Shown here: positions 54,160 to 63,412 of the stretch, one piece after another | Layout of the letters: every line of letters starts with the position of its first letter | Numbering within the stretch: position 1 is the stretch's first letter | Assembly (NCBI RefSeq): GCF_003482105.1 | Contig: NZ_QULM01000001.1 | Coordinates: 620,001-684,000 of the forward strand | DNA length: 64,000 nucleotides | Source: Coprococcus sp. OM04-5BH | GTDB lineage: Bacteria; Bacillota; Clostridia; Lachnospirales; Lachnospiraceae | Direction of reading: 5' to 3' | Made by a program: the position numbers and the translations under genes | Notes under the pieces: generated by a model | Told to the model about the DNA's origin: nothing | The model's input: only the letters and a program-made list of their open reading frames with translations | The model's database searches: none

Positions 54160-55767
54160 ATGGCTAAGAAGAAAACAACTGAAAAGGCATTGAACATAGA
54201 TAATATTTTATTTAATTGTAGAGATTATTTGCGTGCAGCACGTAATTCCGGCTCATTCTTTGAAAAAAGAGATATGATGCTTACGCTAGTGTTCTTGAGG
54301 TTTATCGGCGAAAAGTATGAGGATGGAATTGTAAATCTAAAACAGACACTTAAAGAGCAGGGATTAGATCCAGAAGATGAGAATATTAGAGCGGCATTCT
54401 TTGATGATGCTACTTTTGCAGATGGTACATATAATTTACCACCAGAAGCAAGATGGTCGACTATTATCAGTACACCGGCACCACAGCTTAATGTTGCACT
54501 TGATACAGCTTTGCAAAGGCTTGAGGAAGAAGATCCACAGTTGAAAGGCTGTTTTGTTAAAGGAACATTTACAGCACGCAATTTAGCAGCTAATGATATA
54601 AAGAAAATTGTTGATGAAGTGAATAAAATCAGTCATAAGACATTTGGAGAGGAAAAAGACCTTATTGGTCGTGTATACGAATACTTTCTTAAGGAGTTTG
54701 CGGTAAATGCTACAAAGGAGGAAGGAGAATTTTATACACCTCATGACGTAGTTCAACTTATTGCAACGATGATTGAGCCTTATGATGGCACCTTATATGA
54801 TCCTTGCTGTGGTTCGGGAGGAATGTTTATTCAGAGTGCTGAACTTGTAAAGTCAAAGCAGGGAAACTTAAATGGTATCAATGTATATGGTCAGGAAAAA
54901 GAACCGGCTACATATCGCCTTGCGAAAATGAATTTGGCTTTGCGTGGAATTAGCCATAATCTAGGAGAAGAAGCAGATTCATCATTTACACATGATTTAC
55001 ACAAGGGGTTGCACTTTAACTATATTATGGCAAATCCACCTTTTAATCTGAAAGGCTGGTATAATGACAATTTGAAAAATGACCCTCGTTGGTCTGACTA
55101 TCAAACGCCACCTGAAAGCAACGCAAATTATGCATGGATTTTGCATATACTTTCACATTTGAAGAAAACTGATGGAGTAGCAGGATTCCTTCTTGCGAAT
55201 GGTGCATTGAATGATAGCGATACATTGGAAATACGTAAGGAACTGATTCAGAATGATAAAATTGAGGCTATCGTTGTTCTGCCAAGAGAATTGTTTATTA
55301 CTACAGATATCAGTGTTACTCTTTGGATACTGAATCAAAATAAAAAAGGTGGAAAATACCATGGAAGAAATCTCCGAAATCGCGAGCAGGAGATACTCTT
55401 TATGGATTTACGCCAATGGACAGAAAATGCTGTTAAGGGCGAGAGCAAAAAGAAAGTTCGTTTGAATACAGAACAAATTGAGAAGGCAGCAGATATTTAT
55501 CACACATGGCAATGTGAGGGCGCTGATGGAGCAGATTATGAGATGCCAGAACTTTATCGCAGTGTGGGTATTGATGAAATTGAAAATAAAGGCTGGGCTC
55601 TTACACCAAGCAAATACATTGGGTTTATTGACCATGATTTGGAAATTGATTATGAAAAAGAAATGGCTCGTATTCAATCTGAAATGAAAGAGGTTATGAA
55701 ACAAGAAAAGAAATCCCAGCAGATGCTGGAGGAAGCATTTAGGGGGATTGGATATGGAATTGACTAA
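54160..55767 (+). CDS. hsdM: Type I restriction-modification methyltransferase subunit
   Basis: HsdM is the N6-adenine DNA methyltransferase of the type I complex and is needed for both modification and restriction. The 535-residue frame from the ATG at 54160 has an N-terminal helical domain, FYTPHDVVQLIATMIEP, the SAM-binding motif YDPCCGSGGMF near residue 214, the NPPFNLKGW catalytic motif near residue 292, and a C-terminal helical tail. The upstream frame to 54103 overlaps the regulator and is not needed. It overlaps hsdS by 14 bases. Confidence 0.95.
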   Translation: MAKKKTTEKALNIDNILFNCRDYLRAARNSGSFFEKRDMMLTLVFLRFIGEKYEDGIVNLKQTLKEQGLDPEDENIRAAFFDDATFADGTYNLPPEARWSTIISTPAPQLNVALDTALQRLEEEDPQLKGCFVKGTFTARNLAANDIKKIVDEVNKISHKTFGEEKDLIGRVYEYFLKEFAVNATKEEGEFYTPHDVVQLIATMIEPYDGTLYDPCCGSGGMFIQSAELVKSKQGNLNGINVYGQEKEPATYRLAKMNLALRGISHNLGEEADSSFTHDLHKGLHFNYIMANPPFNLKGWYNDNLKNDPRWSDYQTPPESNANYAWILHILSHLKKTDGVAGFLLANGALNDSDTLEIRKELIQNDKIEAIVVLPRELFITTDISVTLWILNQNKKGGKYHGRNLRNREQEILFMDLRQWTENAVKGESKKKVRLNTEQIEKAADIYHTWQCEGADGADYEMPELYRSVGIDEIENKGWALTPSKYIGFIDHDLEIDYEKEMARIQSEMKEVMKQEKKSQQMLEEAFRGIGYGID

Positions 55768-56893
55768 ATATAAACTTGGTGAATTGATTGAATTAGTACA
55801 AGACACAAATTCTGAATTGCAATATGGTCCCGATGATGTTAAAGGAATGACAATTACAAAGGAGGTTATACCTACAAAAGCAAATGTCTCAGAAACTGAT
55901 TTATCAAAATTTCTTGTGGTTCACCCAGGAGAATTTATTTATAATCCGCGGACACATGGAAAAAGAATTGGTTTTGGATATAATAATACTAATGATAACT
56001 TTATCATTAGTTGGAATAATATTGCTTTTAAGGTAAAACCATCTATGAAAAAGATTGTTTTGGCAGATTACTTATTTTTGCACTTTAAACGTGATGAATG
56101 GGACAGAGAAGCTTGTTATCAATCTTGGGGAAGTTCAACAGAAGTCTTTTCGTGGGATACTCTGTGTGATATGAGTGTTGACTTACCTGTTTTTTCAATA
56201 CAACAAAAGTATGTAGATGTCTATAATGCTATGCTTGAAAATCAAAAAAGTTATGAGTGTGGTTTAGAGGATTTAAAACTTGTTTGTGATGCGTATATTG
56301 AAGATTTGAGGAGACAAATGCCTTGTGAGGCAATTGCTACCTATATAGAAGAGGTCAATAAAAAAAATATTGGTAATCTCAAGTTGGATTCTGTACGAGG
56401 TATAGCAACAAGTAAAGAATTCATCAATACTAAAGCTAATATGGAGGGGGTTTCTTTAGAAAATTACAAGGTAGTAGAGCCTGGAATGATTGCTTTTATT
56501 TCTGACACTTCACGAAGAGCAGATAAAATGTCGTTAGCTTTGAATCAGTCGTGTGAGAACTATTTAGTATCGTCAATATCAACTGTAATACAAACTGATA
56601 ATACTAAACTACTTCCTAAATATTTATATTTATTTTTTTGCAGAACAGAATTTGATCGATATGCCCGTTTTCATTCGTGGGGGAGTGCAAGAGAAACATT
56701 TAGCCTTGATGATATGAAAGAAGTACGAATGCCACTTCCATCTATTGACGTTCAGAAAGCCATAGTTGGTATTTATGAAGCATACAAAATACGAAAAGAG
56801 ATTAACGAAAAACTCAAAGCACAGATAAAAGACATCTGTCCTATTCTTATCAAAGGGTCTATAGAAGAGGCAAGAAAAGCAAAGGAGGCATAG
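55754..56893 (+). CDS. hsdS: Type I restriction-modification specificity subunit
   Basis: HsdS recognises the split DNA target and holds HsdM and HsdR in the complex. The ATG at 55754 lies seven bases after AGGGGG and gives 379 residues. Two target recognition domains can be seen, each ending in a long helix: YKLGELIELVQDTNS to QKYVDVYNAMLENQKSYE, and KKNIGNLKLDSVRGI to QKAIVGIYEAYKIRKEINEKL. The internal likeness (WGSSTEVFSWDTLCDM against WGSARETFSLDDMKEV) is the usual two-fold repeat. It ends three bases before hsdR. The target sequence cannot be read from the protein. Confidence 0.92.
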   Translation: MELTKYKLGELIELVQDTNSELQYGPDDVKGMTITKEVIPTKANVSETDLSKFLVVHPGEFIYNPRTHGKRIGFGYNNTNDNFIISWNNIAFKVKPSMKKIVLADYLFLHFKRDEWDREACYQSWGSSTEVFSWDTLCDMSVDLPVFSIQQKYVDVYNAMLENQKSYECGLEDLKLVCDAYIEDLRRQMPCEAIATYIEEVNKKNIGNLKLDSVRGIATSKEFINTKANMEGVSLENYKVVEPGMIAFISDTSRRADKMSLALNQSCENYLVSSISTVIQTDNTKLLPKYLYLFFCRTEFDRYARFHSWGSARETFSLDDMKEVRMPLPSIDVQKAIVGIYEAYKIRKEINEKLKAQIKDICPILIKGSIEEARKAKEA

Positions 56894-56896
56894 CCT

Positions 56897-59800
56897 ATGG
56901 CAAGATTAAAAGAATACAATGGCCATTATTGTGAATCAGAATATGAATATGCCTTTATTGGCTTTTTAGAGGCGGAAGGTTGGAAGTATTCTTCTGGCAA
57001 TAATATCCATCGTGTCACAAAAAGAGATGTACTGATTGCTGATGATTTCAAGAAGTTTATAGCAGACACCAACCTGGATTTGACAGAAGACGAGGTGATA
57101 CAGATATATGATAATGTCCGTCTTGTAGGTGCGGAAAGTGATTTTGCTACTTTGCACAAAGTATATGGCTGGATGGTAAATGGTGTTCAGTTTACGCCGC
57201 AAGATGGATTGCCAAGAATGATACCACTTATTGATTTTGATAATTGGGATAAGAATATCTTCCGTGTAGTGAATCAGTTTACAGTGGAATATACAAACAA
57301 TGGTCAAAAAGAAAATCGTAGACCGGATGTGCTTTTGTTTGTAAATGGTATACCTCTGTGTGTCATCGAGTTGAAAAATCCCGCTGATGCCAATGCGACT
57401 ATTTATGATGCTTGGGAACAAATTAATATTCGATACTGGAGAGATATTCCACACCTTTTACATTATTGCCCTTTGGCTTGCATTTCAGATGGTGTGAAAA
57501 CAAGATTAGGTACAGTACGTACACCTTACGAGCATTTTTATGCTTGGCGTAGAGTAAACGAAGGAGATGTTGTATCCACTCTTCCTTTTGCAGAAACAGA
57601 AACTATGATAAAGGGTGTATATACACCAGAGCGGTTCGTGGAGATTTTTAGGGACTATATCTATTTCCAAGATAGTATTTACGACAGTGATGAAGTAGAA
57701 ATCGTATGCCGATATCCTCAGTTCTTTGCAGCAAAACTTTTAAAACAAAGCATTGTAAATTCTGTTGTTACTAGGAGTGGTAAAGGGGGTACATATTTTG
57801 GAGCAACCGGATGTGGAAAAACATATACGATGGCTTTTCTTGCACGTCAGCTTGCACTTCGTTGTACTGATATTCCGGAAATCGGTTCACCAACAATTAT
57901 ATTAATTGTTGACAGAGATGAACTGCAAAAACAAGGTTCAAAGCTTTTTACAAAGAGTAAAGAGTTTCTTAATCTGGGAGAAGTATCTGTTGTAAAAAAC
58001 AGAACACAATTAAGGCAGGAACTTGGTGCAAGACAAAGTGGTGGTTTTTATATTTGCACCATTCAGAAATTCTGCGATAGGAAAGATGACAAAATCGGAC
58101 TTATCAATGATAGGCAGAATATTATATGTTTTTCAGACGAGGCTCACAGAACTCAGCTTGAACATTCTAAGAAAATTCAGTTTAGTAAGGATGCCGATGA
58201 AAATATGAAAGCTATGGTTTCAAAACCATATGCAAAAGTATTGAAGGAAGCATTTCCACATGCTACTTTCGTTGGTTTTACCGGAACGCCTATTGCGGAA
58301 ACTTATCAGACCTTTGGTGATGAAATTGACCGATATACAATGGATCAGGCAGTTGCAGATGGACTTACTGTTTCCATTAAGTATCATCCGCGTATTGCAA
58401 AGGTATTGCTTGATAATAAAAAAGTAAAAGAAATTGAGAATTATTATAAAAAATGTGCTGATGATGGTGCAACATATGAGGATATCGAAGCAAGTAAGAA
58501 AGCAATGAGCTCTATGGAAATAATTCTTGGTGAGCCTTCCAGACTTGAGCGTCTTGCTACAGATATCCACAACCATTATGTTGCGTCTTGTGCAGGTGAT
58601 CCGGATAGAATACAAAAAGCAATGGTTGTATGTTCTAATAGAAAGATTGCTTATGCATTATTACAGAAGTTTAAGGATAAATACCCGGAATGGTTTGAGG
58701 AAAAGAAATCACCGGATGGGGTTTCTGTAACAGAAGAGGAACTGAAAGAATTGAAACCGATGCCATTTATGGCAATGGTATCTAGTGTCGGCAGTAATGA
58801 TGAAAAAGATATGTATGATTATCTTGGCGGAGTTAAAAATGATAAGCGTTCAGAAGAATTGGATGCTGCTTTTAAACAGGAAAAATCAAATTTCAGTATT
58901 GTCATTGTTGTAGATATGTGGATTACGGGCTTTGATGTTCCTTGCCTTACATATTTATATAATGATAAACCTCTCAAAAAGCATTTGCTGATACAGACAA
59001 TAAGCCGTGTAAACAGAAAATATCCGAGGAAAGAATATGGTATGGTTATCGACTATATTGGTATTCGCGACAATATGCGTGAAGCCATGAAGGTATATGG
59101 AAGAGATACATCTGTTGCACCGACATCCGATGATGTTGAGCAGGCTACATCAGTGTTTAGAGAAGAACTAGAAGTGTTGAAAAACATGTTCACAGGTTAT
59201 GATTTATCACCATTTTTAAATCCGGAATGTGATCCTATAGAACGATATAGACTTCTTGCAAAAGCAGCAGAATATGTATTTGTATCAACAGAAGAATTAC
59301 AGTCGGAAGGAAATAATGGTGTTCAGAAAGTTTCCTTCAAAACCTATTTTTTAAAGACAGTAAAACGAATGAGGGCAGCTTTTGATATTTGTCAGCCTTC
59401 CGGTTATCTTGGAGAAGAAGAATCTGCACTTGCACAATGCTTTATGGCTATAGCTGGTTTTGTTCGTAAAATGAGTGGAACAAGTGAAGTGGATACAGAT
59501 ACCATGAATCGTGCAGTTTCCAAAATGGTTGAAGAAGCATTGAAATACAATCAGGTGGAAAGTGTTCTTGAAAGTGGCGAGGAAGAAGATATCTTTTCAC
59601 CAGAATACTTTGAAAAATTATCTGATGTCAAAATGCCAGCAACCAAGTTAGAACTTCTTATAAAAATGCTTCGTAAGCAGATTAAGGAATACGGAAAAGT
59701 CAATCAGTTAGCTGCAAAATCGTTCCAAGAAATGTTGGAAAAGACTATTGCGGAGTATCATGAAAGGCGTAAACATCTTACAGCGGAAGAAGCTGGAGAA

Positions 59801-60343
59801 ACACAGGAAAAGGCATCAGAGGATATTATTAGGATTGCCACGGAACAGGCTTTAGCAATTCTTCGTCAAATGAACGAAAACAGAGAAAGTTTTCGTAAAA
59901 TCGGTTTAACCTTCGAAGAAAAAGCATTCTATGATATTTTGATTTCACTTCGAGAACAATATAACTTTGAATATGGAACAGATAAAGAAGTTGATGGTGT
60001 TGTAGTAAATGATAAATGTAAAGCATTAGCTAAGAAGATAAAAGATATTATTGATACAAAATCCTCATTTGCAGATTGGCTCAATAATCAGAATGTTCGG
60101 AATGATTTAAAATTTGAAATAAAGATATGTCTGGTTAAGAATGGTTATCCGCCTCAGTATAGTCCGGAAGTATTCAACAAAGTTATGGAACAGGTGGAGA
60201 ATTTTGAAGAGTATTCCGTAACAGAAGATATAGGAAATGAAGCAGCTAAGTCTGCAAAGATTTATCAATATGAGCCAGAGTATAATGTGATGAAGGTGGC
60301 GGAAGATTCGGCACATTATGGTGATTCAAAAAATAATCAGTAG
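56897..60343 (+). CDS. hsdR: Type I restriction endonuclease subunit
   Basis: HsdR is the ATP-dependent translocase and nuclease, 1148 residues. The N-terminal PD-ExK nuclease has RRPDVLLFVNGIPLCVIELK at about residues 138-157. The superfamily 2 helicase motor has Walker A GATGCGKT (about 302-309), DEAH in FSDEAHRTQ, TPIAETYQTFGDEI and VVDMWITGFDVPCLTYLYNDKP, and the motif VI region ISRVNRKYPRKEYG. A helical C-terminal domain binds the methylase core. Nothing is broken, so the system should be active. GGAGG lies eight bases before the ATG at 56897. Confidence 0.95.
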   Translation: MARLKEYNGHYCESEYEYAFIGFLEAEGWKYSSGNNIHRVTKRDVLIADDFKKFIADTNLDLTEDEVIQIYDNVRLVGAESDFATLHKVYGWMVNGVQFTPQDGLPRMIPLIDFDNWDKNIFRVVNQFTVEYTNNGQKENRRPDVLLFVNGIPLCVIELKNPADANATIYDAWEQINIRYWRDIPHLLHYCPLACISDGVKTRLGTVRTPYEHFYAWRRVNEGDVVSTLPFAETETMIKGVYTPERFVEIFRDYIYFQDSIYDSDEVEIVCRYPQFFAAKLLKQSIVNSVVTRSGKGGTYFGATGCGKTYTMAFLARQLALRCTDIPEIGSPTIILIVDRDELQKQGSKLFTKSKEFLNLGEVSVVKNRTQLRQELGARQSGGFYICTIQKFCDRKDDKIGLINDRQNIICFSDEAHRTQLEHSKKIQFSKDADENMKAMVSKPYAKVLKEAFPHATFVGFTGTPIAETYQTFGDEIDRYTMDQAVADGLTVSIKYHPRIAKVLLDNKKVKEIENYYKKCADDGATYEDIEASKKAMSSMEIILGEPSRLERLATDIHNHYVASCAGDPDRIQKAMVVCSNRKIAYALLQKFKDKYPEWFEEKKSPDGVSVTEEELKELKPMPFMAMVSSVGSNDEKDMYDYLGGVKNDKRSEELDAAFKQEKSNFSIVIVVDMWITGFDVPCLTYLYNDKPLKKHLLIQTISRVNRKYPRKEYGMVIDYIGIRDNMREAMKVYGRDTSVAPTSDDVEQATSVFREELEVLKNMFTGYDLSPFLNPECDPIERYRLLAKAAEYVFVSTEELQSEGNNGVQKVSFKTYFLKTVKRMRAAFDICQPSGYLGEEESALAQCFMAIAGFVRKMSGTSEVDTDTMNRAVSKMVEEALKYNQVESVLESGEEEDIFSPEYFEKLSDVKMPATKLELLIKMLRKQIKEYGKVNQLAAKSFQEMLEKTIAEYHERRKHLTAEEAGETQEKASEDIIRIATEQALAILRQMNENRESFRKIGLTFEEKAFYDILISLREQYNFEYGTDKEVDGVVVNDKCKALAKKIKDIIDTKSSFADWLNNQNVRNDLKFEIKICLVKNGYPPQYSPEVFNKVMEQVENFEEYSVTEDIGNEAAKSAKIYQYEPEYNVMKVAEDSAHYGDSKNNQ

Positions 60344-60357
60344 GGGAGGCACTGAAG

Positions 60358-61854
60358 ATGAAGTACATTTTTTTTTATGATGAAACAGAGCATAGTAGAA
60401 AGATTAATTATGAAACTGTTACTGCGAATAATTACTATGATAATTTCATAACTGGAATTGTAGGGTGGAAAGCAGAAGAAGATGAATGTATTTCTGACAG
60501 ATACCTTGCTTTTGAATCGAAGTATGCTTATAGAAAAAAAGACGGAGAATTAAAGAGCCAGACCATGAAAGCAAAAGATTTTAGGCTTGGGTTTGCTTCT
60601 CTTAATAATCATACGATTGAGTTTTATGAAGACCTTGTATCATTATTTGATGAGAAAATAATTATTTATTTCTCTGTGTTTAGCAAAATAGAGTATGTTA
60701 TTAGCCAGTTGTTTGTAAATTATCATAGTTCTATGTTTGTTGATGTTGATTACATGAAATACTCAATAATTAAGGCTATCAATGTATATCGACCACAAAA
60801 TGTGATAGAAGCAATTTATAAAGAACCACAAATATTTGTTAAAGAACTACGGTCTTTTTTAGAAGATAGGATTATTAAAAATCAAGCGAATACTACTTTG
60901 AAAGAGCATGAGAATCAAGCATTTCAGGAAATACTTTTACTGCTTGAGGACACAGAGGTACCCGAAACATTAGATTGGGTCTATTTTGCACCTTTTGATG
61001 GATTTAAGAAATTGTTGACAGAGATGAACGTTAATGAATATCAGTTGATGATTGACCGAGAAGGAAAAGAATCGCATACATTGAATTCTGCAAAGAATAT
61101 AGGACTTAAAAATGTCATCGAAGAAGATTCTAAGGATTATGTTGGAATCAGAATGGCTGATATGCTTGTTGGATTAATATCTCGATTGATGCAATCATTG
61201 AAGATATCATTAACTGGAAATTATAAAGAAGGGAAAATTAAGAAGACTCTTTTGGATCCTGGCTGGTTTGCATTGAATCAAAGGCAACTTGATTTGTATA
61301 AGAAATTATATCGGTTAATTTGTGAGAACAATAAATATTGGTATAAAATTTTTTCTGGAATATATTCGGATGATTTAGTGTCTTTTGTAGCACTTCTTCA
61401 ATTTATGAATCATTTTTCAGATGCAGATGAAATTCGTAACAGTAATATAGAAATGCAACCGGAATATTACAATGCTTTTGTCTGCGGGAACTTGAACGAA
61501 CGTTATAAAATAATGAGAAACAAATTACCGATTGATCCTATAGTAGAAGATGGCAAAGATTATTTTTACAACCAAAGAGGTGCAATAGTTTATAAGGATA
61601 TTAACAAGCAACCTATGTTGCCATTACATAGTGGACAGAATGAGTTTTATGTTCTTTCAGTTGGATTTTCACAGAATAGGACCCCATTAGTAACAATCTC
61701 TGAAAATGATAAGCCGATATGTTATAGGTTGCCGGAGGATTATGGAGAATGGGCAATGAATGTAGTTGGAATGGCTAATATGGGTGAAAGATTATTTCCA
61801 TCTAAAGTAGTGTTTTCGTTAATTGATGGAAGGTATTTGGTTGATATTTTATAA
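60358..61854 (+). CDS. DUF3800-like protein with long C-terminal extension
   Basis: This protein of 498 residues begins IFFYDETEHSR, the DExx motif at the start of DUF3800 proteins (RNase H-like fold), and later has DYVGIRMADMLVGLISRLM, matching the second conserved segment with its aspartate (about residues 260-280). The remaining 200 residues, from about 300, are not recognisable. DUF3800 proteins recur in defence islands and in some retrons, but their activity is not well described to my knowledge. It follows hsdR by 14 bases in the same operon. GGGGAGG precedes the ATG at 60358. Confidence 0.65.
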   Translation: MKYIFFYDETEHSRKINYETVTANNYYDNFITGIVGWKAEEDECISDRYLAFESKYAYRKKDGELKSQTMKAKDFRLGFASLNNHTIEFYEDLVSLFDEKIIIYFSVFSKIEYVISQLFVNYHSSMFVDVDYMKYSIIKAINVYRPQNVIEAIYKEPQIFVKELRSFLEDRIIKNQANTTLKEHENQAFQEILLLLEDTEVPETLDWVYFAPFDGFKKLLTEMNVNEYQLMIDREGKESHTLNSAKNIGLKNVIEEDSKDYVGIRMADMLVGLISRLMQSLKISLTGNYKEGKIKKTLLDPGWFALNQRQLDLYKKLYRLICENNKYWYKIFSGIYSDDLVSFVALLQFMNHFSDADEIRNSNIEMQPEYYNAFVCGNLNERYKIMRNKLPIDPIVEDGKDYFYNQRGAIVYKDINKQPMLPLHSGQNEFYVLSVGFSQNRTPLVTISENDKPICYRLPEDYGEWAMNVVGMANMGERLFPSKVVFSLIDGRYLVDIL

Positions 61855-61907
61855 CATTTAGGGAGTTCAGTAATTTATATTTATAGTATTAAAAAGTGGG
61901 TGAATAG

Positions 61908-62549
61908 ATGGAAAAAATTTTTTCGTATAATGTAGATATAGATAAAACAGCATATATGAATTGGAGAACCAGACCGCATCAACCGATTCATGATATGATG
62001 ATTATTGCTGACGGATATATGAAGGCAGCGATAATGCTCGCACATGACTGTTTGCAGGGCAATATGGATAAGAAGGCTGATATTGTGGTTTTCCCAATAT
62101 TGTTTTCGGCAAACCATGCAATAGAGTTGTATCTAAAATCTATAAACTGGTCTTTGAATATGTTGCTTAATGAGAAAGAGTCCTTTTGCGGAGGGCACGA
62201 TATCAGGCAGATATGGAATACAGTAAAAAAACGTATGATAAGTTTTGAATCCGATAAAGACCAGAGAAAACAATTTAAGGAAATGACAAAAGAACTCGAC
62301 GACTATATTTTAGAATTATATGACAAAATAGATAAAGACCATAATGCTAATGCAAAGATGAAAAATATGGATTTTTCACGGTATCCGTTTAATACAGATG
62401 ACGAATATCATTTTTATATTGAGAACTATGGAAATGAGGTTGTAGATTTGGAAATGTTTGTGAAGGTATTCAAAAAAATAGGTGATAACTTAAATTGTAT
62501 TGCTGGATATTATGAAGAAATGGCAACGTTTGTTCCTGATTATGATTGA
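61908..62549 (+). CDS. HEPN-like helical protein
   Basis: I do not recognise this 213-residue protein for certain. LFSANHAIELYLKSINWSL followed by GGHDIRQIWNTVKKRM is a pattern seen in HEPN-domain proteins (helical, often RNA-binding or RNase). A possible catalytic RxxxxxH lies in RPHQPIH near residue 22. DFSRYPFNTDDEYHFY near residue 160 is a further landmark. The ATG at 61908 has only GGGTG upstream. It follows the DUF3800 gene by 53 bases. Its role is unknown. Confidence 0.5.
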   Translation: MEKIFSYNVDIDKTAYMNWRTRPHQPIHDMMIIADGYMKAAIMLAHDCLQGNMDKKADIVVFPILFSANHAIELYLKSINWSLNMLLNEKESFCGGHDIRQIWNTVKKRMISFESDKDQRKQFKEMTKELDDYILELYDKIDKDHNANAKMKNMDFSRYPFNTDDEYHFYIENYGNEVVDLEMFVKVFKKIGDNLNCIAGYYEEMATFVPDYD

Positions 62550-62567
62550 GAGAAGGAGTGACACCGA

Positions 62568-63020
62568 ATGATAGATATATATACAGAAAAAAAAGATTCT
62601 AAAGACTGGATTCTTCAAAACGACTTGTATTTCAATTTAAATACAAGTAATGAAGAAATGTCCTCAAATGAAATAAATCTCATTCAGCAAGTAGATGAGG
62701 CGAAGTTGACACCAGATAAGCATATTGAAACAAAATATGGTTTAGGTACAATCCGTAATTTGTCATCTGGCTGCAAGACATTACTTAATATTGTAAAGCA
62801 TCCTGATAAGGTGGTGAATGTAGAAGAATGTGGTCCGAATGTGCTTAAAATAATTTTTACTATGGATAATATAAAGATTTATATGTCCAGACCATCGCTT
62901 TTTGATATCCCGGATGATGTGCAAATCAGATTCAATGATTCTGATATAGTGACCGGAGGGAGAGGATATAATGCCTGGTGGGGCAAGGAGTATGAAAGGA
63001 GAGAAGCAGATGATTTATAA
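62568..63020 (+). CDS. DUF4869-like protein
   Basis: This 150-residue protein carries IRNLSSGCKTLLNIVKHPDKVVNVEECGPNVLKIIFTMDNIKIYM, which I recall as the core of the DUF4869 family of clostridial accessory-region proteins. No catalytic residues are obvious. The C-terminus overlaps the next gene by 11 bases, and GAAGGAG precedes the ATG at 62568, so it is co-translated with the P-loop gene. Function unknown. Confidence 0.55.
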   Translation: MIDIYTEKKDSKDWILQNDLYFNLNTSNEEMSSNEINLIQQVDEAKLTPDKHIETKYGLGTIRNLSSGCKTLLNIVKHPDKVVNVEECGPNVLKIIFTMDNIKIYMSRPSLFDIPDDVQIRFNDSDIVTGGRGYNAWWGKEYERREADDL

Positions 63021-63411
63021 GAATATTACATTTAAAGCAGATCCATTTTCATACAATCTGGAATTTGACGATAGAATAACTCTTGTTGGCGGAAATAGCG
63101 GTACCGGTAAAACAGTGCTTTATGAAATGTTAGAAGATTTACGATTAACTAATGAATACAAAGCTATAAAATTGTTTAATTACAAATCAGATAATTTCTC
63201 AGAAGCGATTGAACAGTGCAGAGATAGTTTTATTGTAGTCGATAATGCAGATAATTTGATTAATGATGAGGTCAGACGTTTTATTAATTTTGAGCCGTCG
63301 AATCAATATATGCTTTTCCTACGAAATTGCGACGGACTAAATGTATCTGATAAGAGCTTTAAGGTGTTGAAGTTTGACAATAATAGGATAACACTGGAAG
63401 AGGAGTTGTGA
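63010..63411 (+). CDS. Small P-loop protein
   Basis: This protein of 133 residues has a clean Walker A, LVGGNSGTGKTVLYEML (about residues 24-40), and a Walker B-like FIVVDNADNLI. It is too short for a full AAA module. The ATG at 63010 follows AAAGGAGAG. It overlaps the DUF4869 gene and ends one base before the next start, so the three genes are a cassette. It probably works with the following protein, as ATPase plus effector; this is inference. Confidence 0.65.
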   Translation: MIYKNITFKADPFSYNLEFDDRITLVGGNSGTGKTVLYEMLEDLRLTNEYKAIKLFNYKSDNFSEAIEQCRDSFIVVDNADNLINDEVRRFINFEPSNQYMLFLRNCDGLNVSDKSFKVLKFDNNRITLEEEL

Positions 63412-63412
63412 T